64,000 bases of DNA, taken from the NCBI RefSeq assembly GCF_019396345.1, contig NZ_JAHKRM010000048.1:1-64000 (forward strand), in the 5' to 3' direction. Position numbers and translations under genes: made by a program. This DNA comes from Nonomuraea guangzhouensis. Lineage in GTDB: Bacteria; Actinomycetota; Actinomycetes; Streptosporangiales; Streptosporangiaceae. Every line of letters starts with the position of its first letter. The first letter of the stretch is position 1. The notes below the pieces were generated by a model. That model was not told the origin of the DNA and searched no databases. It saw only the letters and a list, made by a program, of their open reading frames with translations. This document shows, in pieces, positions 15,772-23,511 of this stretch.

Positions 15772-17412
15772 GTGACCTCCCCCCGTACCCCTACCGAGAC
15801 CTCTGCCGGCTTCGCGTCTCCGGCCCTGGGCTGGCTGCTTGTTCTGCCGGCGCTGCTGGGCACGCTGATCTCCTTGGTCCTGCCCACCGTCCAGACGATC
15901 CTGCTCAGCCTCCAGTCGGTCGGGATCACCGGCCCGAGCAGCTTCGTGGGGTTCGCCAACTTCGGCCAGGTGCTGGGCGAGGGTGCGTTCTGGAAGGCAC
16001 TGGTCTTCACGCTCTCCTTGGCGGTCATGCCGCTGCTGGTGGCCGTGGTGGTGGGGCCGCTGCTCGCGCTGGCGCTGGACCGGTCGGGCGGTCTGCCCAG
16101 GCGGGCCGGGCGGATCGTGCTGTCCCTCGCCCTGGTGACGTTCTCCCCGGTGGCCGTGGCGATCTCCTGGATGGGCGGGCTGAGGCCGGACGCGTCCGGC
16201 CTGGCCACGCTGGCCGAAGGGTTGCGCGATCCCGCCACGGCGCCGGTGACGCTCCAGCTCGTCACCGCCGCCGCCACCTTCGGCGTGGTCTGCGCGCTGG
16301 CGACGATGGTGTTCCTGCCCGCGCTGCGCGGCGGCACCGTCTCCACGGCCATGCTCGCCGTGGGGGCGCTCGTCGCGCTGGCGATGGTCGCCGCCGGGCT
16401 GCAGACGTTCTCGATCGGGCTGGCCATGACGCACGGCGGGCCCAACGGGTCCACGCAGACGCTGAGCCTCGTCCAGTACACCTACACGTTCATGGTGGTC
16501 AGGATCGGGCTGGGCGCCACGGTGGCGACCGTCATCGGGGTGATCCTGGGCGTCCTGGGGATCGCCGCGGTCTGCGTGGCGGCGGCGAGCGGCATGCGCA
16601 TCACGATCGTGCCTCGCGAGAGCGTGCGGAACCCCGATGCGACCCGGCCCGGCTCCGGTTCGAAGGTGATCGTCGGCGTGGTGGCGCTGGTCGTCTTCGC
16701 GGCCGTCGGGCTCGTTCTGACCTGGCCGTGGCTTTCGGCGCTGTTCGCCCCCGTCCAGGCGGGATCCGCGGCGCCGTCCGGGCTGCGTACCGTCGTCAAC
16801 ACCTGGGCGCCCGCCCTCATCGGCGCGCTGGTCTCGGTGGGTGTCGCCTACCTGGGGGCGCTCGGCATCGGCGGCCTGCGACCCCTGGGCCGCAGGAGTG
16901 AATGGCTGCTGCTCGCCTTCGCCCCCTGGCTGTTCGTCGGGATCGGCCCGCTGAGCGTCGCCGACTGGCGCCTCATCCGCAGCATGGGCCTGATCGACTC
17001 CTTCGTCGCCCTCATCCAGCCGATCCTGGTCAGCGTGCCCGCCCTGCTGATCCTGACGCTGCTGTGCAAGGGGCTGGCCGCGCGCACCGACAAGGACTTC
17101 CTGAGCGGCGTGGTGCTGCCCTCACTGCCGATGGCCGGCATCCTCGCCCTGGCCGTCACGCTGGTGAACGGCCATGACCTCCTGTGGCCCCTGCTGGTCG
17201 CCCAGGATCCCGGCCTGGCCACCGCGCCGGTCACGCTGCTCACCCGGACGACAGCCTCCAGCTACGGCGCGACGTGGCCCGACATCGGCCTGGCCACGCC
17301 GCTGGCCGTGGTCGCCGTCGCCCTGATCGGCCTCGTGGCCGCGCAGCTGCTCTACCTCGACCGGCTCGCCATCACCGTGGGCGGTTCGCGGGAGGATGCG
17401 CCCCCTGCGTAA
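15772..17412 (+). CDS. Two-half MalF/MalG-like membrane protein (fused sugar ABC permease-like)
   Basis: 546 residues, about 12 hydrophobic helices. The N-terminal half matches MalF-type permeases: LGWLLVLPALLGTL, FVGFANFGQVL, then THGGPNGSTQTLSLVQYTYT near residue 225-245. The C-terminal half ends like MalG: VVLPSLPMAG, then NGHDLLWPLLVAQDPGLATAPVTLL. The EAA loops that contact the ATPase are degenerate; only the LPAL/LPSL parts remain recognisable. No ATPase or binding-protein gene is nearby. The protein could be a permease served by distant subunits or a repurposed descendant. GTG 15772 is the first plausible start; it has no clear ribosome binding site. Confidence 0.7.
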   Translation: MTSPRTPTETSAGFASPALGWLLVLPALLGTLISLVLPTVQTILLSLQSVGITGPSSFVGFANFGQVLGEGAFWKALVFTLSLAVMPLLVAVVVGPLLALALDRSGGLPRRAGRIVLSLALVTFSPVAVAISWMGGLRPDASGLATLAEGLRDPATAPVTLQLVTAAATFGVVCALATMVFLPALRGGTVSTAMLAVGALVALAMVAAGLQTFSIGLAMTHGGPNGSTQTLSLVQYTYTFMVVRIGLGATVATVIGVILGVLGIAAVCVAAASGMRITIVPRESVRNPDATRPGSGSKVIVGVVALVVFAAVGLVLTWPWLSALFAPVQAGSAAPSGLRTVVNTWAPALIGALVSVGVAYLGALGIGGLRPLGRRSEWLLLAFAPWLFVGIGPLSVADWRLIRSMGLIDSFVALIQPILVSVPALLILTLLCKGLAARTDKDFLSGVVLPSLPMAGILALAVTLVNGHDLLWPLLVAQDPGLATAPVTLLTRTTASSYGATWPDIGLATPLAVVAVALIGLVAAQLLYLDRLAITVGGSREDAPPA

Positions 17413-17423
17413 ATTGGGGGTCC

Positions 17424-18581
17424 GTGGACATCCGTGATGTGACCTCCGACGACCTCGACGCCGTTCTCGACCTTCGCATGCGCGCCTTCGGCCCGATCCC
17501 GGCCGCCGATCGGGAACGCTGGCGCCAGGGGACGCTGCCCGCGCTGACCGAGGGCCGCTATGTGGGCGTCTTCGACGGCCCCAGGCTCGTCGCGGCCGCG
17601 CGGCTGCGCCCGTTCACCCAGTGGTGGCACGGCAAGCCGCAGCCCATGGCCGGCGTCGCGGCCGTCACCGTCAACCCGGAGGACCGCGGCAAGGGCATCG
17701 GCGGCCGGCTCATGCGGGCCACCGTGGAGCGGGCCGTCGCCCTCGGCGACGCCGTGTCCGCGCTCTACCCGGCGACCACGCCCCTGTACCGCTCGGCCGG
17801 CTACGAGCACGCGGGAGCGCGGCACCGCGTCAGGCTCCGGGCCGAGTCGCTGCGCACGATCCCGCCGTCCGGCGAGGTCAAGCTGCGCAGGATGGGCCCC
17901 GGCGACGCGGCGGAGCTGGTCTCCGTGCTGCGGCAGGCACACGGCGCCGCGCGCGCCTCCGGCCCCGTTTCGTGCGACGAGCGCACCTGGGGCCGCCTGC
18001 TCGAGTCGGAGAACGACTTCCTCTACCTGGCGCAGGACGGCTACGTCATCTACCGCTGGCAAGGCCAGGACATCGAGGTCGACAACCTCGTCGCCGGCTC
18101 CGAGGAGACCTCCAGGGCGCTGTGGTCGCTGGTGGGCTCCGCCTCGTCGATGGCCGAGCACGTCACCGCCAGTGTCGCGCCCGACGACCCGGTGCTGTGG
18201 CTGCTGCGCGAGCGGTCGACGGAGCAGGTCGAGCTGGTGCGGTGGATGTCCCGGGTGCTCGATGTGGCGGCGGCCGTGGAGCGCAGGGGATATCCGGCCG
18301 TCGTCGCCGGTGACGCGGTCGTCGAGGTGGCCGACCGGCTGCGGCCGGGCAACACGGGGCGCTGGCGGCTGGAGTTCTCCGGCGGCGCCGGGGCCGCCAC
18401 CCCGCTCGGGGACTCGGCGGCGTCCGGGCCGGTGCTGTCGATCAACGGCTTCTCCGCGCTGTACGCCGGGATCCCGGCGGCCACGCTGCGGCGCAGTGGC
18501 CTCATGTCCGGGCATGAGCGGTACGACGAGCTGCTCGACGCCGCCTTCGCCGCCAAGCCGTACATGCTGGACTACTTCTGA
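17424..18581 (+). CDS. Eis-like GNAT N-acetyltransferase
   Basis: 385 residues from a GTG at 17424, 11 nt after the permease stop, with GGGGG upstream. The first GNAT domain has the acetyl-CoA loop VNPEDRGKGIGGRLM and TTPLYRSAGYEHAG. A degenerate second GNAT domain and a C-terminal SCP2-like domain (VLSINGFSALYAGIPAATLRRSGL) follow. The protein ends in a carboxy-terminal aromatic (YMLDYF), as in Eis proteins where the terminal carboxylate acts in catalysis. Eis homologues acetylate amines including aminoglycosides; the substrate here is unknown. Confidence 0.88.
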   Translation: MDIRDVTSDDLDAVLDLRMRAFGPIPAADRERWRQGTLPALTEGRYVGVFDGPRLVAAARLRPFTQWWHGKPQPMAGVAAVTVNPEDRGKGIGGRLMRATVERAVALGDAVSALYPATTPLYRSAGYEHAGARHRVRLRAESLRTIPPSGEVKLRRMGPGDAAELVSVLRQAHGAARASGPVSCDERTWGRLLESENDFLYLAQDGYVIYRWQGQDIEVDNLVAGSEETSRALWSLVGSASSMAEHVTASVAPDDPVLWLLRERSTEQVELVRWMSRVLDVAAAVERRGYPAVVAGDAVVEVADRLRPGNTGRWRLEFSGGAGAATPLGDSAASGPVLSINGFSALYAGIPAATLRRSGLMSGHERYDELLDAAFAAKPYMLDYF

Positions 18582-18603
18582 CGGGCCCGCCCCCGTCCAC
18601 CGG

Positions 18604-18644
18604 CCGGACCCCGTCCGCCGGTCCGCCCTCGTTCGGCGGTCCGG
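18604..18644 (+). terminator. Possible terminator between the Eis-like gene and ruvC
   Basis: CCGGACC (18604-18610) pairs with GGTCCGG (18638-18644), with competing inner GGTCCG and CGGCGG repeats. A run of overlapping GC-rich stems is seen, so the exact structure is unclear. Confidence 0.35.
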
Positions 18645-18693
18645 CAGGGCGTTTCCCGATGCGCGGGCACGTCAGCCGGGGTAGAGTCTCGTG

Positions 18694-18709
18694 CCGAACA
18701 GATGTTCGG
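18694..18709. promoter_or_regulatory. LexA (SOS) box of the ruvCAB operon
   Basis: CCGAACAGATGTTCGG is a palindrome of the CGAAC-N4-GTTCG type recognised by LexA in Gram-positive bacteria and actinobacteria. It sits 21 nt upstream of ruvC and 6 nt after a -10-like TAGAGT (18682-18687). Binding there would block ruvCAB transcription until DNA damage. Confidence 0.75.
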
Positions 18710-18729
18710 CGGCGCGGGGAGGCAGGCCG

Positions 18730-19332
18730 GTGCGGGTGATGGGCGTCGATCCGGGGCTGACCCGGTGCGGCCTGGGCGCGGTCGAAGGGCGGCCGGGGGC
18801 GCCGCTGTCCCTGGTGGCCGTCGGGGTGGTGCGCACCGGCGCCGACGAGGAGCTGGGCGCCCGGCTGGTCGGCATCGAGGCCGGCATCGAGCAGTGGCTC
18901 GACGACGTGCGCCCCGACGCGGTGGCGGTCGAGCGGGTGTTCAGCCAGCACAACGTCCGCACCGTCATGGGCACCGCCCAGGCGGCGGGCATCGCGGTCC
19001 TGTGCGCGGCCAGGCGCGGCCTGCCCGTCGCGCTCCACACCCCGTCCGAGGTCAAGGCCGCGATCACCGGCAGCGGCACCGCCGACAAGAAGCAGATCGG
19101 CACCATGGTGACCCGCCTGCTGCGGCTCAGCGAGATGCCCAAGCCCGCCGACGCCGCCGACGCGCTCGCCCTGGCCATCTGCCACGTGTGGCGCGGCGGG
19201 GCCCAGCACCGCCTGGCCGAGGCCATGGCCAAGGCGAAGACCCAGGACCGCCTGGCCGAGGCCGTGGCCAAGGCCAAGACGCAGGGCCGCGCCGCATCGG
19301 CCCGTACGACACGGAAGGACGTGGCGCTGTGA
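18730..19332 (+). CDS. ruvC: Holliday junction endonuclease RuvC
   Basis: 200 residues from the GTG at 18730, which has GGGGAGG upstream; an earlier start at 18691 would read through the LexA box. Catalytic acidic residues are D7 (GVDPGL), E68 (AVERVF) and D141/D144 (ADAADALALA). RuvC cuts Holliday junctions after RuvAB branch migration. The C-terminal tail is unusual: a 13-residue unit RLAEA(M/V)AKAKTQ(D/G) is repeated exactly twice (residues 161-186). The stop overlaps the ruvA start (GTGA). Confidence 0.96.
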   Translation: MRVMGVDPGLTRCGLGAVEGRPGAPLSLVAVGVVRTGADEELGARLVGIEAGIEQWLDDVRPDAVAVERVFSQHNVRTVMGTAQAAGIAVLCAARRGLPVALHTPSEVKAAITGSGTADKKQIGTMVTRLLRLSEMPKPADAADALALAICHVWRGGAQHRLAEAMAKAKTQDRLAEAVAKAKTQGRAASARTTRKDVAL

Positions 19333-19934
19333 TCGCGTCGGTGGCCGGGCAGGTGACGGCGATCGCCCCCTACGGTGCGGTGATCGAGGTCGGCGGGGTC
19401 GGCATCCTCACCCACTGCACACCCGCCACCCTGGCCACGCTCAGGGTCGGCGAGGAGGCGCGGCTGGCCACGTCGCTGGTGGTGCGCGAGGAGTCGCTCA
19501 CCCTCTTCGGCTTCGCCACCGCCGACGAGCGCACCGTCTTCGAGCTGCTCCAGACGGCCAGCGGCGTCGGCCCCAAGCTGGCACTGGCCATGCTCGCCGT
19601 CCACTCGCCCAACGCGCTGCGCGTGGCCGTCGCCGCCGCCGACCTCAAGGCGCTCACCCAGGTGCCGGGCATCGGCCAGAAGGGCGCCCAGCGCATCGTC
19701 CTGGAGCTCAAGGACCGGCTCGGCACCCCCGACGAGGTGGTCGACGCGGCACTCAACGGCGGCCGGCGGGTGGCGGCCTGGCGCGATCAGGTCCACTCGG
19801 GGCTGGTGGGGCTGGGCTACTCCAGCAAGGACGCCGACGAGGCCATCGCCGTCATCGAGCCGGAGGCCGGTGACGACCCGCAGATCGCCGTCCTGCTGAA
19901 GTCCGCCCTGCGCTCGCTGAGCAGCGCGCGATGA
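19329..19934 (+). CDS. ruvA: Holliday junction DNA helicase subunit RuvA
   Basis: 201 residues from a GTG overlapping the ruvC stop. An N-terminal OB-fold (IASVAGQVTAI, GILTHCTPATL) is followed by two helix-hairpin-helix motifs (GVGPKLALAML, VPGIGQKGAQRIVLEL). A C-terminal RuvB-contact domain follows (SGLVGLGYSSKDADEAI). RuvA tetramers hold the junction and recruit RuvB. Confidence 0.97.
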   Translation: MIASVAGQVTAIAPYGAVIEVGGVGILTHCTPATLATLRVGEEARLATSLVVREESLTLFGFATADERTVFELLQTASGVGPKLALAMLAVHSPNALRVAVAAADLKALTQVPGIGQKGAQRIVLELKDRLGTPDEVVDAALNGGRRVAAWRDQVHSGLVGLGYSSKDADEAIAVIEPEAGDDPQIAVLLKSALRSLSSAR

Positions 19935-19971
19935 GCGGGCCGGCCCGGTCATCGCGGTGGGAGGTGGCGGC

Positions 19972-21003
19972 GTGAGCCTCGAGCGTGATCTCGTGTCACC
20001 CGACGCCGAGGGCGACGAGGTGCAGATCGAGGCGGCGCTGCGGCCCAAGCGGCTGAGCGAGTTCATCGGCCAGGCGCGGGTGCGGGAGCAGCTGTCGCTG
20101 GTGCTGGAGAGCGCCATGCGGCGCAATCGGCCGCCGGATCACGTGCTGATGAACGGTTCGCCGGGTCTGGGCAAGACGACACTGGCTATGATCATCGCAG
20201 CCGAGTTGAGCGCTCCGCTCCGCATCACGTCAGGGCCGGCCCTGGAGCGGGCCGGTGACCTAGCGGCCATCCTGTCGACGCTGGCCGAGGGCGAGGTGCT
20301 GTTCATCGACGAGATCCATCGGATGGCCCGCCCCGCCGAGGAGATGCTCTATCTCGCGATGGAGGACTTCCGGGTCGACATCATCGTCGGCAAGGGCCCG
20401 GGAGCCACCGCGATCCCGCTCGAGATCGCGCCGTTCACCCTGGTCGGCGCCACCACCAGGGCCGGGCTGCTGCCCGCGCCGCTGCGCGACCGGTTCGGCT
20501 TCACCGCGCACATGGACTTCTACGAGGTCGAGGAGCTGGAGCGGGTCCTCTACCGCTCGGCCAGGCTGCTCGACGTGACGCTGCCCGGCGAGGGCGCGCA
20601 CGAGATCGCCCGGCGCTCGCGTGGCACGCCCCGCATCGCCAACCGCCTGCTGCGCCGGGTCCGCGACTTCGCCGACGTCCGCGCGGACGGCGTCATCGAC
20701 CGTGACATCGCCTCCGCTGCCCTCAATCTGTACGAAGTCGACGCCGAAGGGCTCGATCGGCTCGACCGGGCGGTGCTCGGGGTGCTGCTGCGCAAGTTCG
20801 GCGGCGGCCCCGTCGGCCTGTCCACGCTCGCCGTGGCCGTCGGCGAGGAGCCGGAGACCGTCGAAGTGGTGGCCGAACCCTTCCTCGTACGCCAAGGACT
20901 GCTGGCCAGGACCCCGCGCGGCCGGGTCGCCACCGCCGCGGCCTGGCACCATCTCGGGATGACACCGCCGCCCGACGCCTTCGGAGCGACGCTTTTCGAC
21001 TGA
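19972..21003 (+). CDS. ruvB: Holliday junction branch migration ATPase RuvB
   Basis: 343 residues. GTG 19972 is preferred over GTG 19957 because GGGAGG lies 7 nt upstream of it. AAA+ motifs: Walker A GSPGLGKTT, Walker B LFIDEIH, sensor 1 GATTRAG, arginine finger region LRDRFG, and the C-terminal winged helix (GLLARTPRGRVAT). It drives branch migration with RuvA. It is the last gene of the SOS-controlled operon. Confidence 0.97.
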   Translation: MSLERDLVSPDAEGDEVQIEAALRPKRLSEFIGQARVREQLSLVLESAMRRNRPPDHVLMNGSPGLGKTTLAMIIAAELSAPLRITSGPALERAGDLAAILSTLAEGEVLFIDEIHRMARPAEEMLYLAMEDFRVDIIVGKGPGATAIPLEIAPFTLVGATTRAGLLPAPLRDRFGFTAHMDFYEVEELERVLYRSARLLDVTLPGEGAHEIARRSRGTPRIANRLLRRVRDFADVRADGVIDRDIASAALNLYEVDAEGLDRLDRAVLGVLLRKFGGGPVGLSTLAVAVGEEPETVEVVAEPFLVRQGLLARTPRGRVATAAAWHHLGMTPPPDAFGATLFD

Positions 21004-21009
21004 TCACAG

Positions 21010-21025
21010 AACGGTTGCAACCGTT
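21010..21025. promoter_or_regulatory. Perfect 16-bp palindrome after ruvB (operator or terminator)
   Basis: AACGGTTGCAACCGTT is a perfect palindrome 7 nt beyond the ruvB stop, followed by TCAATATGG. Its form (ACGGTTGCAACCGT) resembles LacI/GalR-family operators. As RNA it could form only a small, loop-poor stem, so a protein site is more likely than a terminator. Confidence 0.45.
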
Positions 21026-21050
21026 TCAATATGGGAACTTCCCCGCGCGC

Positions 21051-21120
21051 CGAAACGCTGCCTCGTTGCCGCGTTTCGCAACAACGGCCTACACTCCGTG
21101 GCTTGGCTGGCTGTGTAGGC
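21051..21120 (+). promoter_or_regulatory. Promoter and structured leader of yajC-secDF
   Basis: Two further inverted repeats are stacked upstream of yajC: CGAAACGC/GCGTTTCG (21051-21058 and 21071-21078) and GCCTACAC/GTGTAGGC (21087-21094 and 21113-21120). A sigma70-like promoter, TTGCCG (21066-21071), 18 nt, TACACT (21090-21095), overlaps them. That predicts a transcript start near 21102 and a leader of about 115 nt. Confidence 0.45.
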
Positions 21121-21215
21121 TGACGGGCTGAGCGGCGCGGCCCCGACGTTACGCACGGAATTTCCGGCGCGAGGCCGGTGTCAACTTCTTGTACGACAAT
21201 GGAAGGTCGCTCCTT

Positions 21216-21653
21216 ATGGACATGGGACAACTCGGAAGCATCCTGCCGCTGATCCTTCTGGTGGTGGTGTTCTACTTCTTGCTGATCCGCCCCCAGCGCA
21301 AGCGCCAGCAAGAGGCGACCGCCATGCAGAACTCACTGGCGCCGGGTGCTCGGGTCATGACGACGACTGGCCTGTTCGCCACCGTGGTCGCAGTAGAGAA
21401 TGAGGATGTGGTTCTTGAGGTCGCTCCCGGGATCGAGACCCGATGGGTGAAGGCCGCCATCGGGCGCGTCGTCACCCCCGGCGACGCCCCGGCTGACGAG
21501 CCCCTCGATGACGAGCCCGTGGTGGACGCCGCCGGTGACGACACGGCCACCCACGAGGCCAAGGTCGACGACAAGGACGACACCCCCCGCGACGAGACCG
21601 AGCCGACCGTGGAGCGCGACGGCGGCAAGGGCTCCAGCTCCAAGCAGTCCTGA
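21216..21653 (+). CDS. yajC: Preprotein translocase accessory subunit YajC
   Basis: 145 residues from ATG 21216 with GGAAGG 9 nt upstream. One N-terminal transmembrane helix (LGSILPLILLVVVFYFLLIRP, about residues 5-25) ends in the family RPQRKR motif. The conserved domain GARVMTTTGLFATVV follows. The last about 55 residues are acidic and disordered (Asp/Glu/Thr-rich), longer than in E. coli YajC (110 residues). YajC associates with SecDF. Confidence 0.94.
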   Translation: MDMGQLGSILPLILLVVVFYFLLIRPQRKRQQEATAMQNSLAPGARVMTTTGLFATVVAVENEDVVLEVAPGIETRWVKAAIGRVVTPGDAPADEPLDDEPVVDAAGDDTATHEAKVDDKDDTPRDETEPTVERDGGKGSSSKQS

Positions 21654-21695
21654 CTAGGCTCTGCCTCAAACCCCTACCCGAAAGACTGACGACCA

Positions 21696-23510
21696 GTGGC
21701 CCGACCGACCAGCCGCCACAGCCGACCGGGGCGAACGCTCCTGGTGCTGCTGGCGCTCATCATCGCCCTGGGCGGGACGATGTTCCTGCAGAAGGCGTTC
21801 ACGCCGAAGCTGGGGCTCGACCTCGCCGGCGGCACGACGGTGACTCTCTCACCGGTGACCCAGAACGGTGCCGCTCCGCCCGAGGAGATCCTTGACCGCG
21901 CGGTGAACATCATCCGCGACCGGGTCAACGGCACCGGCATCTCCGACGCGGAGGTCGCCAAGTCAGGCGACAACATCATCATCTCCGTTCCGGGCGCGGG
22001 TCAGGAGGAGGTCATCAAGCTGGTCGGCACCACAGCGGAGCTCCGCTTCCGCCAGGTGCTCGCCATGGCGGCCACGCAGGCTCCGCAGGAGCTCGCCACC
22101 GAGGCGCCCAAGCCGGGCACCTCGCCGTCCTCCACGGCCTCCACGGCCCCGTCCTCCGCGCCCACGCAGTCGGCCAAGCCGTCCACGTCCCAGTCGGCGG
22201 GGGCCCCGAAGCCCAGCACGTCGCCCACGGGCAAGGCTCTGTCGTCCGCGCTGGTCGCGCCGTCGGCCACCCCGTCGGCGGCTGCCACGCCGAAGGCCAA
22301 GGAGACGCCGAAGGCCAAGGAGACCAAGGAGTCCAAGGACGGCAAGGCCACCCCGACGCCCACCCCGACGTCGAGCGGCCAGCCCACGCAGGACCCCAGC
22401 GCGACGATCAACACCCAGGGCATCGACAAGGACGTGCTCGCGCAGTTCAACAAGCTCGACTGCAGCGACCCGAAGAACCGCGGCCAGGGCGTCCAGGACG
22501 ACCCGGCCAAGCAGTTCGCCGCCTGTGAGTCCGACGGCAGCCTCAAGTACGTGCTCGACGTGGCCAAGGTCGTCGGCACCGACATCAGCACGGCCAGCGC
22601 CGGTGTCCAGCAGGGCACCACCCAGTGGCTCGTCCAGCTCGACTTCAAGAGCCAGGGCGCGAGCGCGTGGAGCAAGCTGACCTCCACCGCCTTCAACTCG
22701 CAGGCGCCGCGCAACCAGGTCGCCGTCGTCCTCGACGGCGTCGTGATCACCGCGCCCAACATCATCGGCCCGATCCCGGGCGGCCGCGCCGAGATCACCG
22801 GCGGCTTCACCCAGCAGAGCGCCACCGAGCTGGCCGACCAGCTCAAGTACGGCGCGCTGCCGCTGAAGTTCACCCGCAGCTCGATCGACACCGTGTCCTC
22901 GACGCTCGGCCAGGACCAGCTCATGGGCGGTCTGATCTCCGGCGCCTTCGGTCTGGCCCTCGTGGTCCTCTACTGCTTGCTGTACTACCGCGGCCTCGGC
23001 ATCGTCGCCGTGCTCAGCCTCGTGGTCGCCACGATCCTCACCTACACGACCGTGGTCGTGCTCGGTCACAACGCCGGGTTCCGGCTGTCGCTGCCGCACA
23101 TCATCGGCCTGGTGGTCTCGATCGGCATCACCGCCGACTCCTTCATCGTGTACTTCGAACGCATACGTGATGAGATGAAGGAAGGGCGGCGGACGCTACG
23201 CGCGGCCGTCGAGGTGGCCTGGGTCCGTGCGCGGCGCACGATCCTGATCGCCGACGCCGTCATGTTCATCGCCGCGGTCGTGCTGTACGTGCTCGCCGTG
23301 GGCGGTGTGGCCGGGTTCGCGTTCGCGATGGGCCTGACCACGCTGATCGACATCGTGGTGGTGTTCCTGTTCACGAAGCCGTTCATCGCGGTGCTGGCCA
23401 AGCTCAAGTTCTTCGCCAAGGGGCACCCGCTGTCCGGCCTCGACGCCGAGCGCATGAGGGAAGACCCTGGCCACACCACCGGCCGTACGACCACCCCGCA
23501 GGAGGCCTGA
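21696..23510 (+). CDS. secD: Protein translocase subunit SecD
   Basis: 604 residues from a GTG. TM1 (about residues 14-32) is followed by KLGLDLAGGTTVTLSP, the first periplasmic domain, and the membrane domain (SIGITADSFIVYFERIRDEM). SecD with SecF uses proton motive force to pull preproteins from SecYEG. An insertion of about 110 residues (about 125-235) rich in Ser, Thr, Pro, Ala and Lys splits the periplasmic domain. It contains AKETPKAKET-type repeats. Such inserts are known in actinobacterial SecD but this one is long. Confidence 0.96.
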   Translation: MARPTSRHSRPGRTLLVLLALIIALGGTMFLQKAFTPKLGLDLAGGTTVTLSPVTQNGAAPPEEILDRAVNIIRDRVNGTGISDAEVAKSGDNIIISVPGAGQEEVIKLVGTTAELRFRQVLAMAATQAPQELATEAPKPGTSPSSTASTAPSSAPTQSAKPSTSQSAGAPKPSTSPTGKALSSALVAPSATPSAAATPKAKETPKAKETKESKDGKATPTPTPTSSGQPTQDPSATINTQGIDKDVLAQFNKLDCSDPKNRGQGVQDDPAKQFAACESDGSLKYVLDVAKVVGTDISTASAGVQQGTTQWLVQLDFKSQGASAWSKLTSTAFNSQAPRNQVAVVLDGVVITAPNIIGPIPGGRAEITGGFTQQSATELADQLKYGALPLKFTRSSIDTVSSTLGQDQLMGGLISGAFGLALVVLYCLLYYRGLGIVAVLSLVVATILTYTTVVVLGHNAGFRLSLPHIIGLVVSIGITADSFIVYFERIRDEMKEGRRTLRAAVEVAWVRARRTILIADAVMFIAAVVLYVLAVGGVAGFAFAMGLTTLIDIVVVFLFTKPFIAVLAKLKFFAKGHPLSGLDAERMREDPGHTTGRTTTPQEA

Positions 23511-23511
23511 C

